44,986 nt of DNA, from positions 1 to 44,986 of the forward strand of contig JAFOYH010000061.1 of assembly GCA_017391465.1 (NCBI GenBank). Reading direction: 5' to 3'. Of this stretch, positions 29,137 to 37,878 are shown in pieces. The stretch is from Lachnospiraceae bacterium. GTDB taxonomy: Bacteria > Bacillota_A > Clostridia > Lachnospirales > Lachnospiraceae. A model generated the notes under the pieces. That model was not told the origin of the DNA. It searched no databases and saw only the letters and a list, made by a program, of their open reading frames with translations. Position numbers and translations under genes: made by a program. The first letter of the stretch is position 1, and each line of letters starts with the position of its first letter.

Positions 29137-30261
29137 TTAGCATTTTCTTTTTAACATTTTATATAATACTATTAATCTTGGACTCGCATATTCAAGAAAG
29201 TTTTTATATGCACTGCAAAAATAGTTTTTTCCGTCAACCTGTATACCGTTAATGCCACGGTTACGTCTGCATCCGTTTCTGCAGAGCATAAGCCATTGAC
29301 AGGAGCGACATTCTTCAGGAATAGGTTTAGATTTTTCAATAAAGCCGGATTTTATACGAACTTGTTCCATTTCTTCAAAACTTTCGGTGGTTATATTTCC
29401 TAATTTCCACTCATCAAGTACATAAAAATCACAGGGATAGGTACTTCCATCAGCTTCTATGACCCATTGAGGTCCACAAAATCCTCGCATATTACAGCTT
29501 TCCGGTCCCTGGCCGATGAGGATCATCATGAGGTTTTCAAAGTATCGGTTATATACATAATGACCGGAAATCATGTCTTTGTACCACACATCAAAAAGAT
29601 CTTTTAAAAAGGTTTCGTAACGATTTGGTGTAAGAGAATATTCAAAAGTTCCACGATGAGCTTCCAGAGGATCCAGACACTCAATGTACTGGTGGTAATT
29701 CATGTCATTTTTACGATAAAATTCGTAAATTTTTCGGGCTTTATATGCAGAGGCTGCATGAACGACACAGAGAATATTAAAATCTACGTTATATTTTTTT
29801 AGTAATTGAACAGCTTCCATAACCCGGTCAAAAGTTCCCTTCCCCAAATGGTCTTTACGATATTTATCATGAATACTTTTAGGTCCATCCAGTGAAATGC
29901 CAACGAGAACTTGATTTTTTACAAACCATTCCGCCCATACTTCGTTGACCAACAGGCCATTAGTCTGAAAAGCATAATGAATCTGTATATTGTTTGGATT
30001 GGAATGAGAGTTTACATAATGTGAAAATTCTTCGTAAAAATCGAGTCCGGCAAGTGTTGGTTCACCACCCTGAAATGCAAATGTACATTCAGAGTCAGAA
30101 TATTCAAATGCCTTGTCAATGAGTGTGTGCATGGTGGTATATGTCATCTTTCCGGTGCAGGCAACTTCTCTATTTTGAATTTCATCTGTATAAAAACAGT
30201 AACTGCAATTCATATTACAACTTCCCGAGACGGGTTTGATTAATATACTTAAAGGTGGCAT
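29137..30261 (-). CDS. Anaerobic sulfatase-maturating enzyme (radical SAM, SPASM)
   Basis: Converts the active-site Cys or Ser of sulfatases to formylglycine without oxygen. 374 residues. The radical-SAM motif is CNMNCSYC (C15, C19, C22). The usual GGEPTL follows in FAFQGGEPTLAG. The C-terminal SPASM region has many cysteines: CGPQW, CDFY, CRSCQWLMLC and CRRNRG, for two extra 4Fe-4S clusters. The ATG at 30261 follows GGAGGATTC; an upstream ATG lacks a site. It is transcribed away from the sulfatase cluster, whose product (CxPxR type) is the obvious client. Confidence 0.92.
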   Translation of the reverse strand: MPPLSILIKPVSGSCNMNCSYCFYTDEIQNREVACTGKMTYTTMHTLIDKAFEYSDSECTFAFQGGEPTLAGLDFYEEFSHYVNSHSNPNNIQIHYAFQTNGLLVNEVWAEWFVKNQVLVGISLDGPKSIHDKYRKDHLGKGTFDRVMEAVQLLKKYNVDFNILCVVHAASAYKARKIYEFYRKNDMNYHQYIECLDPLEAHRGTFEYSLTPNRYETFLKDLFDVWYKDMISGHYVYNRYFENLMMILIGQGPESCNMRGFCGPQWVIEADGSTYPCDFYVLDEWKLGNITTESFEEMEQVRIKSGFIEKSKPIPEECRSCQWLMLCRNGCRRNRGINGIQVDGKNYFCSAYKNFLEYASPRLIVLYKMLKRKC

Positions 30262-30316
30262 GAATCCTCCAATCTGGTTTTTAAAGGAACCCTTTTTATT
30301 ATAAAAAACTAGTGTC

Positions 30317-30345
30317 ATTATAATCGATTTTTTAAGAAATAACAA
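30317..30345 (-). promoter_or_regulatory. Promoter for the sulfatase-maturating enzyme gene
   Basis: On the minus strand, TTGTTA (30340-30345), a 17-bp spacer and a perfect TATAAT (30317-30322), about 55 bp before the start codon. Confidence 0.7.
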
Positions 30346-30368
30346 CCTATTAAGGTTTACGTAAGTGC

Positions 30369-30397
30369 TTGACTTGAATCTTATGGTTTTGTATCAT
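30369..30397 (+). promoter_or_regulatory. Promoter for the TauE/SafE gene
   Basis: TTGACT (30369-30374), 17-bp spacer, TATCAT (30392-30397), about 55 bp before the start. It lies back-to-back with the divergent promoter, so one regulator could control both. Confidence 0.6.
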
Positions 30398-30452
30398 TAA
30401 AATAGATTATTCTGTGTTACGCGAATGAAAATAAGATAGAAAGTGTGATGTT

Positions 30453-31238
30453 ATGATTTATATTCTTGTTGTATTGATTTGTTTTGGGGCTTCTATTGTT
30501 GGTGCTATCTGTGGTATTGGCGGCGGCGTTATTATTAAACCCGTGCTTGATGCTTTTGGTATCATGAGTGTATCTGCCATTAGCTTTTTATCCGGCTGTA
30601 CCGTTTTGTCAATGACAACCTATTCCGTCATTAAGTCGAAGATGAGCGGGGCATCCCGCATTGATCAGAAAATTGGTTTTCCATTGGCTATTGGCGCTGC
30701 TGTCGGCGGTATCGTTGGGAAGAATCTGTTCCAGATTATAAAAGGGATGAGTTCAGATCCGAACCGTGTTGGTGCTGTTCAGGCGGCATGTTTGCTTTTG
30801 GTTACATTGGGAACATTAATCTATACGATTAAAAAAAATCAGGTTAAAACTTATCAGGTAAAAAGTACATTTGTATGTATAGCTATTGGTGTGGTTCTTG
30901 GGATTATGTCTTCATTTTTAGGTATTGGCGGCGGACCGATTAATCTGGTTGTTTTATTCTTCTTTTTTTCTATGGATACGAAAACAGCTGCAGAAAACTC
31001 TCTCTATGTTATTTTCTTTTCTCAGCTTGCCAGTCTGCTTGTCAGTCTGGTGACACGGACTGTTCCGGATATTTCAATCGTTATGTTAATTTTGATGGTT
31101 TGTGGCGGTATTGCCGGCGGTGCCGCAGGTCGTAAGATTAACAAAAAGATTGATGAAAAGACAGTGGATAAATTATTTATGGGATTAATGGTAGTCATTA
31201 TCCTGATTAATGTGTATAACATTTATAAATTTATGTAA
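30453..31238 (+). CDS. TauE/SafE (TSUP) family membrane transporter, probable sulfur-anion exporter
   Basis: 261 residues, eight or so hydrophobic segments in two homologous halves, each with the family glycine motif: CGIGGGVIIKP (about 20-30) and LGIGGGPINL (about 155-165). TSUP members move sulfite, sulfoacetate and other anions, generally outward. The neighbouring sulfatase and Ssu/Tau-type importer support a role in disposing of released sulfate or sulfite, but the substrate is inferred only. The next gene begins 13 nt downstream. Confidence 0.88.
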   Translation: MIYILVVLICFGASIVGAICGIGGGVIIKPVLDAFGIMSVSAISFLSGCTVLSMTTYSVIKSKMSGASRIDQKIGFPLAIGAAVGGIVGKNLFQIIKGMSSDPNRVGAVQAACLLLVTLGTLIYTIKKNQVKTYQVKSTFVCIAIGVVLGIMSSFLGIGGGPINLVVLFFFFSMDTKTAAENSLYVIFFSQLASLLVSLVTRTVPDISIVMLILMVCGGIAGGAAGRKINKKIDEKTVDKLFMGLMVVIILINVYNIYKFM

Positions 31239-31251
31239 GGATGTGGACAAT

Positions 31252-32133
31252 GTGGATATTACATTAAAAAATGAAAAAATAACAGTTGTTGTAACGACCC
31301 ATGGTGCGGAGTTGATCGCGTTGTACGATGAGATGGGGCAGTCTTATATATGGAACGGGAATCCGGAATATTGGCAAGGACGCAACCCTGTGCTTTTTCC
31401 AATTGTTGGCAACCTGAAAAATGGCAAGATTCAGATGGATGGTCAGGATTTTTATATGAACCGTCATGGATTTGCAAGAGATCAGGAATTTAAAGGGGTT
31501 GAACAGGGCGATAATTATGTGGTTTTCGAACTGAAATCCAATAAGGATACATATAAGCTTTATCCAAGACATTTTGTTTTTCGGGTAAAACATGTACTTG
31601 AAGTGGATGGATTTACAACAACATTTTATGTGGAAAATACAGACAATAAGATGATGCCGTTTTGTGTCGGTGCCCATACGGGATTTAATTGTCCGCTTAA
31701 TGATGGAGAAACTTTGGAAGATTATGAGATTGTTTTTGATGAAGAAGAAACTGTTCATAATATTCTGTTAAGTAAACGGGGATGTGTTATTGGACCTTCA
31801 GAGGTGCTCATGTTAGATCATGAAAGAGTTATGCCTCTTCGATATGAGATGTTTGCTAAGTTGGATACAGTTATATTTAAAAATCTAAAATCAACAGGTG
31901 TTTGTTTAAAACATCGTGAAACGGGTCGTGGTATTCGTATGGATTTTGGAGATTTTCCAATGATGGCTTTTTGGACAAAGGGGATGGAAAAGGCTCCTTT
32001 TATATGTGTTGAGCCATGGCATGGGTGTGCGGCACTGGAAGATGAAACTGGAATTTTTGAAGATAAAGAAGCTTGTATTTATTTGGAAAATGGTCAATCT
32101 GTCGAATTAAGTTATACCGTGCGGATTCTTTGA
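31252..32133 (+). CDS. Aldose 1-epimerase family protein (LacX/YeaD-like)
   Basis: 293 residues of the galactose-mutarotase fold. Recognisable elements are RNPVLFPIVGNLKNG, the catalytic-type His in MNRHGFARDQEF, GAHTGFNCPL and EPWHG near the C-terminus. These proteins interconvert anomers of sugars or sugar phosphates. I favour the GTG at 31252 (VDITLKNEKI), with AAGGA about 10 nt upstream; an ATG at 31210 would overlap the TSUP gene by 29 nt and adds a non-family extension. Its place in a sulfatase cluster hints that the desulfated product may be a sugar, but the link may be incidental. Confidence 0.88.
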   Translation: MDITLKNEKITVVVTTHGAELIALYDEMGQSYIWNGNPEYWQGRNPVLFPIVGNLKNGKIQMDGQDFYMNRHGFARDQEFKGVEQGDNYVVFELKSNKDTYKLYPRHFVFRVKHVLEVDGFTTTFYVENTDNKMMPFCVGAHTGFNCPLNDGETLEDYEIVFDEEETVHNILLSKRGCVIGPSEVLMLDHERVMPLRYEMFAKLDTVIFKNLKSTGVCLKHRETGRGIRMDFGDFPMMAFWTKGMEKAPFICVEPWHGCAALEDETGIFEDKEACIYLENGQSVELSYTVRIL

Positions 32134-32212
32134 TGGTTAGACTTTAATGCTTTGTTTTAGTGAAATATTTTGTGAAAAAATCATAAAAAAACAGGCTTAA
32201 TTTATATATTAT

Positions 32213-32241
32213 TTGACGATTTTGCTAAAATGTAGTAAAAT
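32213..32241 (+). promoter_or_regulatory. Promoter for the sulfatase-ABC operon
   Basis: TTGACG (32213-32218), 17-bp spacer, TAAAAT (32236-32241), 65 bp before the sulfatase start. It gives the sulfatase and the ABC genes a start point separate from the TSUP-epimerase pair. Confidence 0.65.
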
Positions 32242-32305
32242 ATAAGATGATTTATCTATTCATATTATATACTTGAATAGACGACGTGAAAGGAGGCAAA
32301 ACAAA

Positions 32306-33757
32306 GTGGCGAAACGTAAAAATGTGTTGTTGATTTTGTCAGATCAGCAGCGAATGGATACGGTAAGTGCTTATGGAATGAATGATATCTGTAAGACACC
32401 ACATATTGACCAGCTTGCAGAAGAAGGGATGAAGTTTAATCATGCCTATACAACATCTGCAATCTGCGCGCCAGCCCGTGCCAGTGTTATGACTGGTTTA
32501 TATGCGCATAATCATGGTGTTATTGATAACTTTACAGATATTAAAGAAGGCACTCCTTTACTGGGAGAATGTATGCATGATGCGGGTTATTATTGTGGCT
32601 TTGCAGGCAAGTGGCATGTATCTCCAAGCAGAGGACCGGAAGAATGTGGATTCGACGAAGGGAAGCCATTTATCGGTTATGCATTCCCTGGAAGCGGTGT
32701 ATTTCCGAGTTTGATCTTTAATCAGCCGCCAGATAATAAACCGAATTATTACGAAGAATATCTCAAAGAACAGGGATTTGAAGGAATCGATGTTTCGAAC
32801 GGATTTTTAGGAGATAATCCGGCATTACAGATTCAGGAGATGTTCTGTAAACATGAAGGACCTGTTGAAAGTACGATTGAGTACTTTGTGGCTCACGAAA
32901 CCAATCGTCTGATTGATGAAGCAAAGGAACAGGATAAACCGTTCTTTATCTGGGCAAATTTCTGGGGACCTCACAGTCCAAGCATTGTTCCTGAACCTTA
33001 TTATTCAATGTATAATCCGGATGATATTCCGGAACATCCAAGTTATTGTGATGATCTTTTGGATAAGCCATATGGCTATTACCTTAGTGAAAAGATGTGG
33101 GGACTTGGCAACTATGGCTGGAAAGGATTTCAGGAGATTGCAGCGAGATATTATGGTCATTGTACAATGATTGATGATATGGTGGGCATGATCGTGGATA
33201 AGTTAAAAGCAGAAGGGCTTTATGATGATACCATCATCATTTATACGGCAGACCATGGAGATTGTCTTGGGGCGCACAAACTTATTGAAAAAGGCTGTTT
33301 CACATTCGAAGAGATTTATCATATTCCTATGGTTGTTAAAGGCGCTGGAACGAAAGATAATGACAGCTTTGTATTGTTACAGGAAATGATGCCGACGATT
33401 TTGGATGTGGCAGGGGTGCAGCCTCCAAAACCTGTGGATGGTGAAAGTATTTTACCTCTTATGATGGGTGAAAAAGAAAGCAATGGACGTACCGAAGTTT
33501 ATGGTGAATACCATAATCACTTCTATGTAGCAAGACAGCGTATGGTCCGAGATCATGATTATCAGCTCACATTTAATGAAAGTGAACGCGGAGAACTTTA
33601 TGATCTGAAGAAAGACCCTTATCAGTTACATAATGTTTGCTATGATCCTGCTTATGCAGAGATTAAGAAAAAATATATGGAACTTTTGTCGACACACTTA
33701 AAGACAAGCAATGATCCGGCAAATACATGGTTCCAGAGAATTAAAGAATTTTATTAA
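32306..33757 (+). CDS. Cys-type (formylglycine) sulfatase, cytoplasmic
   Basis: 483 residues. Metal ligands DQQR (Asp13) and TADHGD (Asp316, His317); the formylglycine motif CAPAR with Cys54 in SAICAPARASVMTGLY; GKWH (Lys102, His104); PHSP (His223). All key positions are present, so it should hydrolyse sulfate esters once Cys54 is oxidised. No signal peptide is seen: the N-terminus MAKRKNVLLILSDQQR enters the fold at once, so it acts in the cytoplasm. The GTG at 32306 follows AAAGGAGG at normal spacing; an earlier ATG at 32273 lies before the Shine-Dalgarno. Substrate unknown; sulfated sugars, choline sulfate or aryl sulfates are options. Confidence 0.93.
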   Translation: MAKRKNVLLILSDQQRMDTVSAYGMNDICKTPHIDQLAEEGMKFNHAYTTSAICAPARASVMTGLYAHNHGVIDNFTDIKEGTPLLGECMHDAGYYCGFAGKWHVSPSRGPEECGFDEGKPFIGYAFPGSGVFPSLIFNQPPDNKPNYYEEYLKEQGFEGIDVSNGFLGDNPALQIQEMFCKHEGPVESTIEYFVAHETNRLIDEAKEQDKPFFIWANFWGPHSPSIVPEPYYSMYNPDDIPEHPSYCDDLLDKPYGYYLSEKMWGLGNYGWKGFQEIAARYYGHCTMIDDMVGMIVDKLKAEGLYDDTIIIYTADHGDCLGAHKLIEKGCFTFEEIYHIPMVVKGAGTKDNDSFVLLQEMMPTILDVAGVQPPKPVDGESILPLMMGEKESNGRTEVYGEYHNHFYVARQRMVRDHDYQLTFNESERGELYDLKKDPYQLHNVCYDPAYAEIKKKYMELLSTHLKTSNDPANTWFQRIKEFY

Positions 33758-33772
33758 TTTAGGAGACTTGAT

Positions 33773-34552
33773 ATGGACAATAAAAAAAGTAATTTTCAGA
33801 TTCCAAACTGGGGCTGGCTTGTCCTGTCCTTCCTGGCAGCGATGGCTCTGTGGTTTTTCTTATCGGTAAATCCTCAGACGGCACGAAGCTTCCCATTTAT
33901 TCCTGAAATCATCAAAGCTTTACAGACGGTTATCGAACGCGGCGTTTTGGCAGAAGACTTTATCAGTAGTATGATTTCTGTTGTTCTTGGTTTTGCATTT
34001 GGTTTTATTACAGCTGTTCCAATCGCATTTTTAATGGCATGGTATGTACCAGTTCGTAATATTCTGGAACCATGGATTCAGTTTATCCGTAATATTCCAC
34101 CACTTGCATATGTACCATTGATTGTTATTGCAGCCGGTGTTGGTCGTAAACCACAGGTTATTGTTATCTGGCTTGCCACATTCCTGATCATGACAGTTAC
34201 CATTTATCAGGGTGTTCGAAACGTTGATGAAACATTGATCAAAGCTGCACGTGTTTTGGGTGCAAAAGATAATGATATTTTTGTAAAGGTTGTCTTCCCT
34301 GCAACAACACCTTTCATTTTAACAGCCGTTCGTTTAGGTGTTTCTGTAGCATTAACAACATTGATCGCTGCAGAATCCACAGGTGCGATTGCCGGTATGG
34401 GTATGCGTATCCGTTCCTTTGCAAACAGTTTTGAAGTTGCTCCGATGTTATTGTATATTATTTTAATTGGTATTATCGGTATCACTTCTGAAAAGATCAT
34501 TAAAACATTAGAAAGGAAATTGACAGGATGGCAGGAGAAGAGAGAAGAGTAA
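33773..34552 (+). CDS. ABC transporter permease, SsuC/TauC/NrtB type
   Basis: 259 residues, about six transmembrane helices, of the nitrate/sulfonate/taurine importer class. The EAA loop is KAARVLGAKDNDIFVKVVFPATTPFI in two parts (about 157-182), ending in a typical PxxxPxI. It starts 15 nt after the sulfatase stop (TAGGAGACTTGAT) and overlaps the ATPase gene by 25 nt. Direct operon linkage of a sulfatase with this importer class recalls the Pseudomonas atsRBC sulfate-ester system. The substrate is inferred. Confidence 0.93.
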   Translation: MDNKKSNFQIPNWGWLVLSFLAAMALWFFLSVNPQTARSFPFIPEIIKALQTVIERGVLAEDFISSMISVVLGFAFGFITAVPIAFLMAWYVPVRNILEPWIQFIRNIPPLAYVPLIVIAAGVGRKPQVIVIWLATFLIMTVTIYQGVRNVDETLIKAARVLGAKDNDIFVKVVFPATTPFILTAVRLGVSVALTTLIAAESTGAIAGMGMRIRSFANSFEVAPMLLYIILIGIIGITSEKIIKTLERKLTGWQEKREE

Positions 34553-35319
34553 AGGTTAAAATCGACCATGTAGAAAAAATCTATGATGGCCGCAAAGGCA
34601 AGATGATTGCTTTAAATGGCGTGGATCTGGATATCATGGAGAATGAATTTATCTGTGTTGTTGGTCCATCCGGTTGTGGTAAATCCACTTTATTGAATAT
34701 TATTGCTGGTCTTTTGGAACCAACTTCAGGTGCTGTTTATGTAGATGGTAAAAAAGTTGAAGGTACGGGTACAGAACGAGGCGTTGTATTCCAGCAGTAT
34801 GCATTATTCCCATGGTTAACAGTTATGAAAAACGTTATGTTTGGATTAAAGTTAAAGGGAATGAAAGATGAAGAAGCAAAAGAAATCGCCATGAAATACA
34901 TTAAGATGGTTCAGCTTGAAGATTTCGTTGACAGTTATCCAAAGGAACTTTCCGGTGGTATGAAACAGCGTGTAGCTATTGCCCGTGCTTATGCGGTTCA
35001 GCCAGAAGTTCTCCTTATGGACGAACCTTTTGGTGCGTTGGATGCTCAGACACGTACCCAGCTTCAGTCCGAATTGATTACAACATGGCAGGAAGAAAAG
35101 AAAACATGTTTCTTCATTACACATGATGTTGAAGAAGCAATTATTCTTGCAACAAAAGTTATTGTCATGAGTGCACGTCCTGGACGTATCAAGACAATTA
35201 TTGACATTAATTTACCATATCCTCGTACTCAGGAATTGAAGATGAGTAAAGAGTTCCTTGAACTCAAAGCGAAGATCTGGGGCGAAGTTTATCAGGAATA
35301 TCTGGAAGTTCGTCAGTAA
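34528..35319 (+). CDS. ABC transporter ATP-binding protein, SsuB/TauB/NrtD type
   Basis: 263 residues with all nucleotide-binding motifs: Walker A GPSGCGKST, Q-loop VFQQYALFPW, signature LSGGMKQRVAIARA, Walker B VLLMDEPFGALDAQT, and the switch His in FFITHD. It powers import through the preceding permease. The start ATG lies within the permease gene, so the two subunits are probably made in a fixed ratio. Confidence 0.95.
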   Translation: MAGEERRVKVKIDHVEKIYDGRKGKMIALNGVDLDIMENEFICVVGPSGCGKSTLLNIIAGLLEPTSGAVYVDGKKVEGTGTERGVVFQQYALFPWLTVMKNVMFGLKLKGMKDEEAKEIAMKYIKMVQLEDFVDSYPKELSGGMKQRVAIARAYAVQPEVLLMDEPFGALDAQTRTQLQSELITTWQEEKKTCFFITHDVEEAIILATKVIVMSARPGRIKTIIDINLPYPRTQELKMSKEFLELKAKIWGEVYQEYLEVRQ

Positions 35320-35328
35320 CGTGCCATT

Positions 35329-35344
35329 TAAGGCGTAAGCCTTA
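35329..35344 (+). promoter_or_regulatory. Small GNRA-type hairpin between ATPase and binding-protein genes
   Basis: TAAGGC and GCCTTA form a perfect 6-bp stem with a GTAA tetraloop, 10 nt after the ATPase stop and about 35 nt before the binding-protein start. There is no U-run. It could be a processing or stability element that raises binding-protein mRNA over the membrane subunits; this is inferred. Confidence 0.45.
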
Positions 35345-35378
35345 TGGAATAAATATTTTCATATGGGAGGAAACAAAA

Positions 35379-36419
35379 ATGAAAAAAAGAATTCTTGCTT
35401 TAGCATTGTCATTTGCAATGGTATTTGGTCTTGTTGCATGTGGCGGTGGCGCAGAAGAAACAAAAGCTCCAGCTGATACAACAGCTGAAACAGAAGCAGC
35501 AGGTGATGCAGCAGAAGAAGAAATCACTCTTAATGTTGCTTACATGCCAAACTACGGCAGCTTATGGGCTGTAACAACAGCTATGGAAAAAGGCTACTTT
35601 GCAGAAGAAGGTATTACAGTTAACTTAACATCTTTCCAGGATGGTCCAACAATTATTGCTGCTATGGAATCCGGAAGTATTGATATCGGTTACATCGGCC
35701 AGGGTGCTCATAAACTCTGTATCCAGGGTAACGCTAAAATCTTCGCTCTTTCCCACATCTCCAACGGTGATGCTGTGATCGGCGGTCCAGAAGTTAAAAC
35801 TCTTGAAGATTTAAAAGGTAAAAAAGTTGCTTACTCTTCCGGTACATCCAGTGAAGATATCTTAAAGAACGCTCTTACAAAAGCTGGTTTAACAATGGAT
35901 GATATCGAAGCAGTTGAAATGGAAGCAGCAAACATCGTAACAGCGATGTTATCCGGTGGTGTTGACGCTTGTGCAACATGGTCTCCAAACAGCTTAAAGA
36001 TTCTTGAAGAAGGCGAAGATTTAACGCTCCTTTGCGATAACAAAACATTTATCGATACAACAGTTTCTTTAGCAAGCTGGATCGTAACTCCATCTTATGC
36101 TGATGAAAATGCAGATAAGATCCTTAAATTCACAAAAGCTCTTTACAAAGCAATGGATTATGCAGCAGATGCTAACTATGAAGAAGTTGCTGAATTTGTA
36201 GCAAATGTTACGAAGACAGATTACGACTCCGTATATGCACAGAGAGGCGATGCTGACTGGTTAACAGGTGCTGAAGTTGCAGCAGGTGTAGAAGATGGTA
36301 CAGTGGCAGCTTACTATCAGTTACAGCAGGATAACTTCATTGCTGCAGAAGCAGTTACAGAAGCTGTTCCTCTTGAAAACTACATCATGTTCGATAACAT
36401 GACAGAAGCAGCTAAATAA
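35379..36419 (+). CDS. ABC transporter substrate-binding lipoprotein, SsuA/TauA/NMT1-like
   Basis: 346 residues. A lipoprotein signal peptide ends in LVAC (Cys21) after KKRILALALSFAMVFG. A flexible Ala/Glu/Thr-rich spacer (22-45) leads to a periplasmic-binding-fold domain starting NVAYMPNYGSLWAVTTAMEK, with GYFAEEGITVNL, ESGSIDIGYIG and VAYSSGTSSEDIL, typical of the NitT/TauT class. The class binds small anions such as sulfonates, taurine or nitrate, and thiamine precursors. Ribosome binding site GGGAGG. No SsuD or TauD oxygenase is nearby, as expected in an anaerobe, which points to hydrolysis by the linked sulfatase instead. Confidence 0.93.
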   Translation: MKKRILALALSFAMVFGLVACGGGAEETKAPADTTAETEAAGDAAEEEITLNVAYMPNYGSLWAVTTAMEKGYFAEEGITVNLTSFQDGPTIIAAMESGSIDIGYIGQGAHKLCIQGNAKIFALSHISNGDAVIGGPEVKTLEDLKGKKVAYSSGTSSEDILKNALTKAGLTMDDIEAVEMEAANIVTAMLSGGVDACATWSPNSLKILEEGEDLTLLCDNKTFIDTTVSLASWIVTPSYADENADKILKFTKALYKAMDYAADANYEEVAEFVANVTKTDYDSVYAQRGDADWLTGAEVAAGVEDGTVAAYYQLQQDNFIAAEAVTEAVPLENYIMFDNMTEAAK

Positions 36420-36450
36420 TTCGGTTTATAATTGAATATTTACAGATAAT

Positions 36451-36484
36451 AAAAGCCTCCCGGAAGTTCCGGGAGGCCTTTTTT
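36451..36484 (+). terminator. Terminator after the sulfatase-ABC operon
   Basis: GCCTCCCGGAA (36455-36465) pairs with TTCCGGGAGGC (36467-36477), followed by six T. The A-run on the other side could also serve the convergent nag operon on the minus strand. Confidence 0.92.
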
Positions 36485-36493
36485 AATTATTAT

Positions 36494-36739
36494 TTAACTA
36501 TACCATTTATTTCGTTCTTTTAAAATTTCTTTTGTATCATCAAGATTGTCATTCTTATCTTTTGAAATCGTTTCATACCGATGTCCCTTTGATAATCCCC
36601 ATATGAAAAACGTAATCAACATATAGAGTCCAAAGAACATCCAGGCAATGAGGTCAGATTTCAGCGACTGCATGGATGGAATCAGAAAGATTCCAACGAT
36701 ATAAACTACAGCGAGAAGTGACATGATGATGGTTATCAT
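36494..36739 (-). CDS. Small two-helix membrane protein
   Basis: 81 residues: two hydrophobic segments (about 4-20 and 30-49) joined by a short loop, then a charged tail ending LKERNKWYS. I do not recognise a family. It begins 11 nt after the nagA stop, so it is probably the last gene of the nag operon. The ribosome binding site is weak (GAGAAAAC), and the start could also be the internal Met at residue 6. Function unknown. Confidence 0.6.
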   Translation of the reverse strand: MITIIMSLLAVVYIVGIFLIPSMQSLKSDLIAWMFFGLYMLITFFIWGLSKGHRYETISKDKNDNLDDTKEILKERNKWYS

Positions 36740-36750
36740 CTTAAGTTTTC

Positions 36751-37878
36751 TCAGAGAATCTCTCCTTTAAAAATAATGGAACGAATGGATAAGTCGTCTT
36801 TATTTAATAAAATGATACTTGCTTCTTTACCAACTTCAAGGCTTCCGATACGGTCATCAAGTTTGATGGCCTGAGCTGGGTTAAATGTTGAAGCGCGAAC
36901 AGCATTTTCAAGTGGAATGCCGAATTCAACCGCTTTTCTCATACATCCCATAAGACTTGTTACAGAACCGGCTAATGTTTCCGGATGACCATAGATGGTT
37001 GCGCGATTGCCATGAACTTCAATCTCCTGTCCACCAAATGGATAGATACCATCCGGCATACCTGTTGCACGGAGAGAGTCGGAGATGAGAATCATACGTT
37101 CCGGACCAAAAAGTCGGAATGTTAAGCGGATCGCACTGCCATGAATATGGATACCGTCACAGATAATCTCAGCTTTCACATGGGGTGTATCAAATGCAGC
37201 ACCAATGACACCAGGTTCGCGGTGATGGAATGGAGGCATCCCGTTATAAAAATGAGTTGCATGAGATGCTCCGGCAGCATAAGCTGCACTTGCAATATCG
37301 TAAGTTGCCACAGTGTGTCCGATGGAAACGGTAATACCATCGTTTACAGCAGCTTTAACGAATTCAATACCGTCTTCTTCTTCCGGAGCAACTGTGACAA
37401 GTCGCACACTGCCTTTGGAAGCTTCCTGAAGACGACGAAGCATATCGATATCTGGTTTATGAAGAAAATCTGCATTTTGAGCACCTTTCTTTGCCATAGA
37501 AAGGAAAGGTCCTTCTAAGTGAACGCCGACAACTTCTGCACCTGTTGTATCTTTTGCACGATGTGCAGCAGCATTTTCGCATATTTTAGTCAACTGATCT
37601 TCACCAAGAGTCATACTTGCGGGACAGATATAGGTGACACCCTGGGATAATTCGAAATCAGCAATTTTTTGCAATCCTTCCGGTGTGGCATCGCTGAAAT
37701 CTTCACCGACGGCACCGTGAAAATGAACATCAACAAGACCTGGAATAACGTAGCAGTCTTTCGCATCCACCACAATGCCGTCATCACTTGTTTCAGAGAT
37801 GAACTTGCCTTTAGTATTAAGATCGCGTTCTACAAAACCATTCTCCAAATCAAAAACATGTCCATGAATTATTTGCAT
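36751..37878 (-). CDS. nagA: N-acetylglucosamine-6-phosphate deacetylase
   Basis: Hydrolyses GlcNAc-6-phosphate to glucosamine-6-phosphate and acetate. 375 residues of the amidohydrolase superfamily. DVHFHG (His52, His54), the metal Glu in VHLEGPF, GHT, HFYNGMPPFHHREPG, ICDGIHIH and the catalytic Asp in ISDSLRATGMPDG are all present. It overlaps nagB by 10 nt, and its ribosome binding site AGGAGGAACTGT lies within nagB, implying translational coupling. Confidence 0.97.
   Translation of the reverse strand: MQIIHGHVFDLENGFVERDLNTKGKFISETSDDGIVVDAKDCYVIPGLVDVHFHGAVGEDFSDATPEGLQKIADFELSQGVTYICPASMTLGEDQLTKICENAAAHRAKDTTGAEVVGVHLEGPFLSMAKKGAQNADFLHKPDIDMLRRLQEASKGSVRLVTVAPEEEDGIEFVKAAVNDGITVSIGHTVATYDIASAAYAAGASHATHFYNGMPPFHHREPGVIGAAFDTPHVKAEIICDGIHIHGSAIRLTFRLFGPERMILISDSLRATGMPDGIYPFGGQEIEVHGNRATIYGHPETLAGSVTSLMGCMRKAVEFGIPLENAVRASTFNPAQAIKLDDRIGSLEVGKEASIILLNKDDLSIRSIIFKGEIL

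Noticed and set aside
32306..32400. Export of the sulfatase
   Set aside because: The N-terminus has no signal peptide or lipobox and the first metal-binding Asp is already at residue 13.
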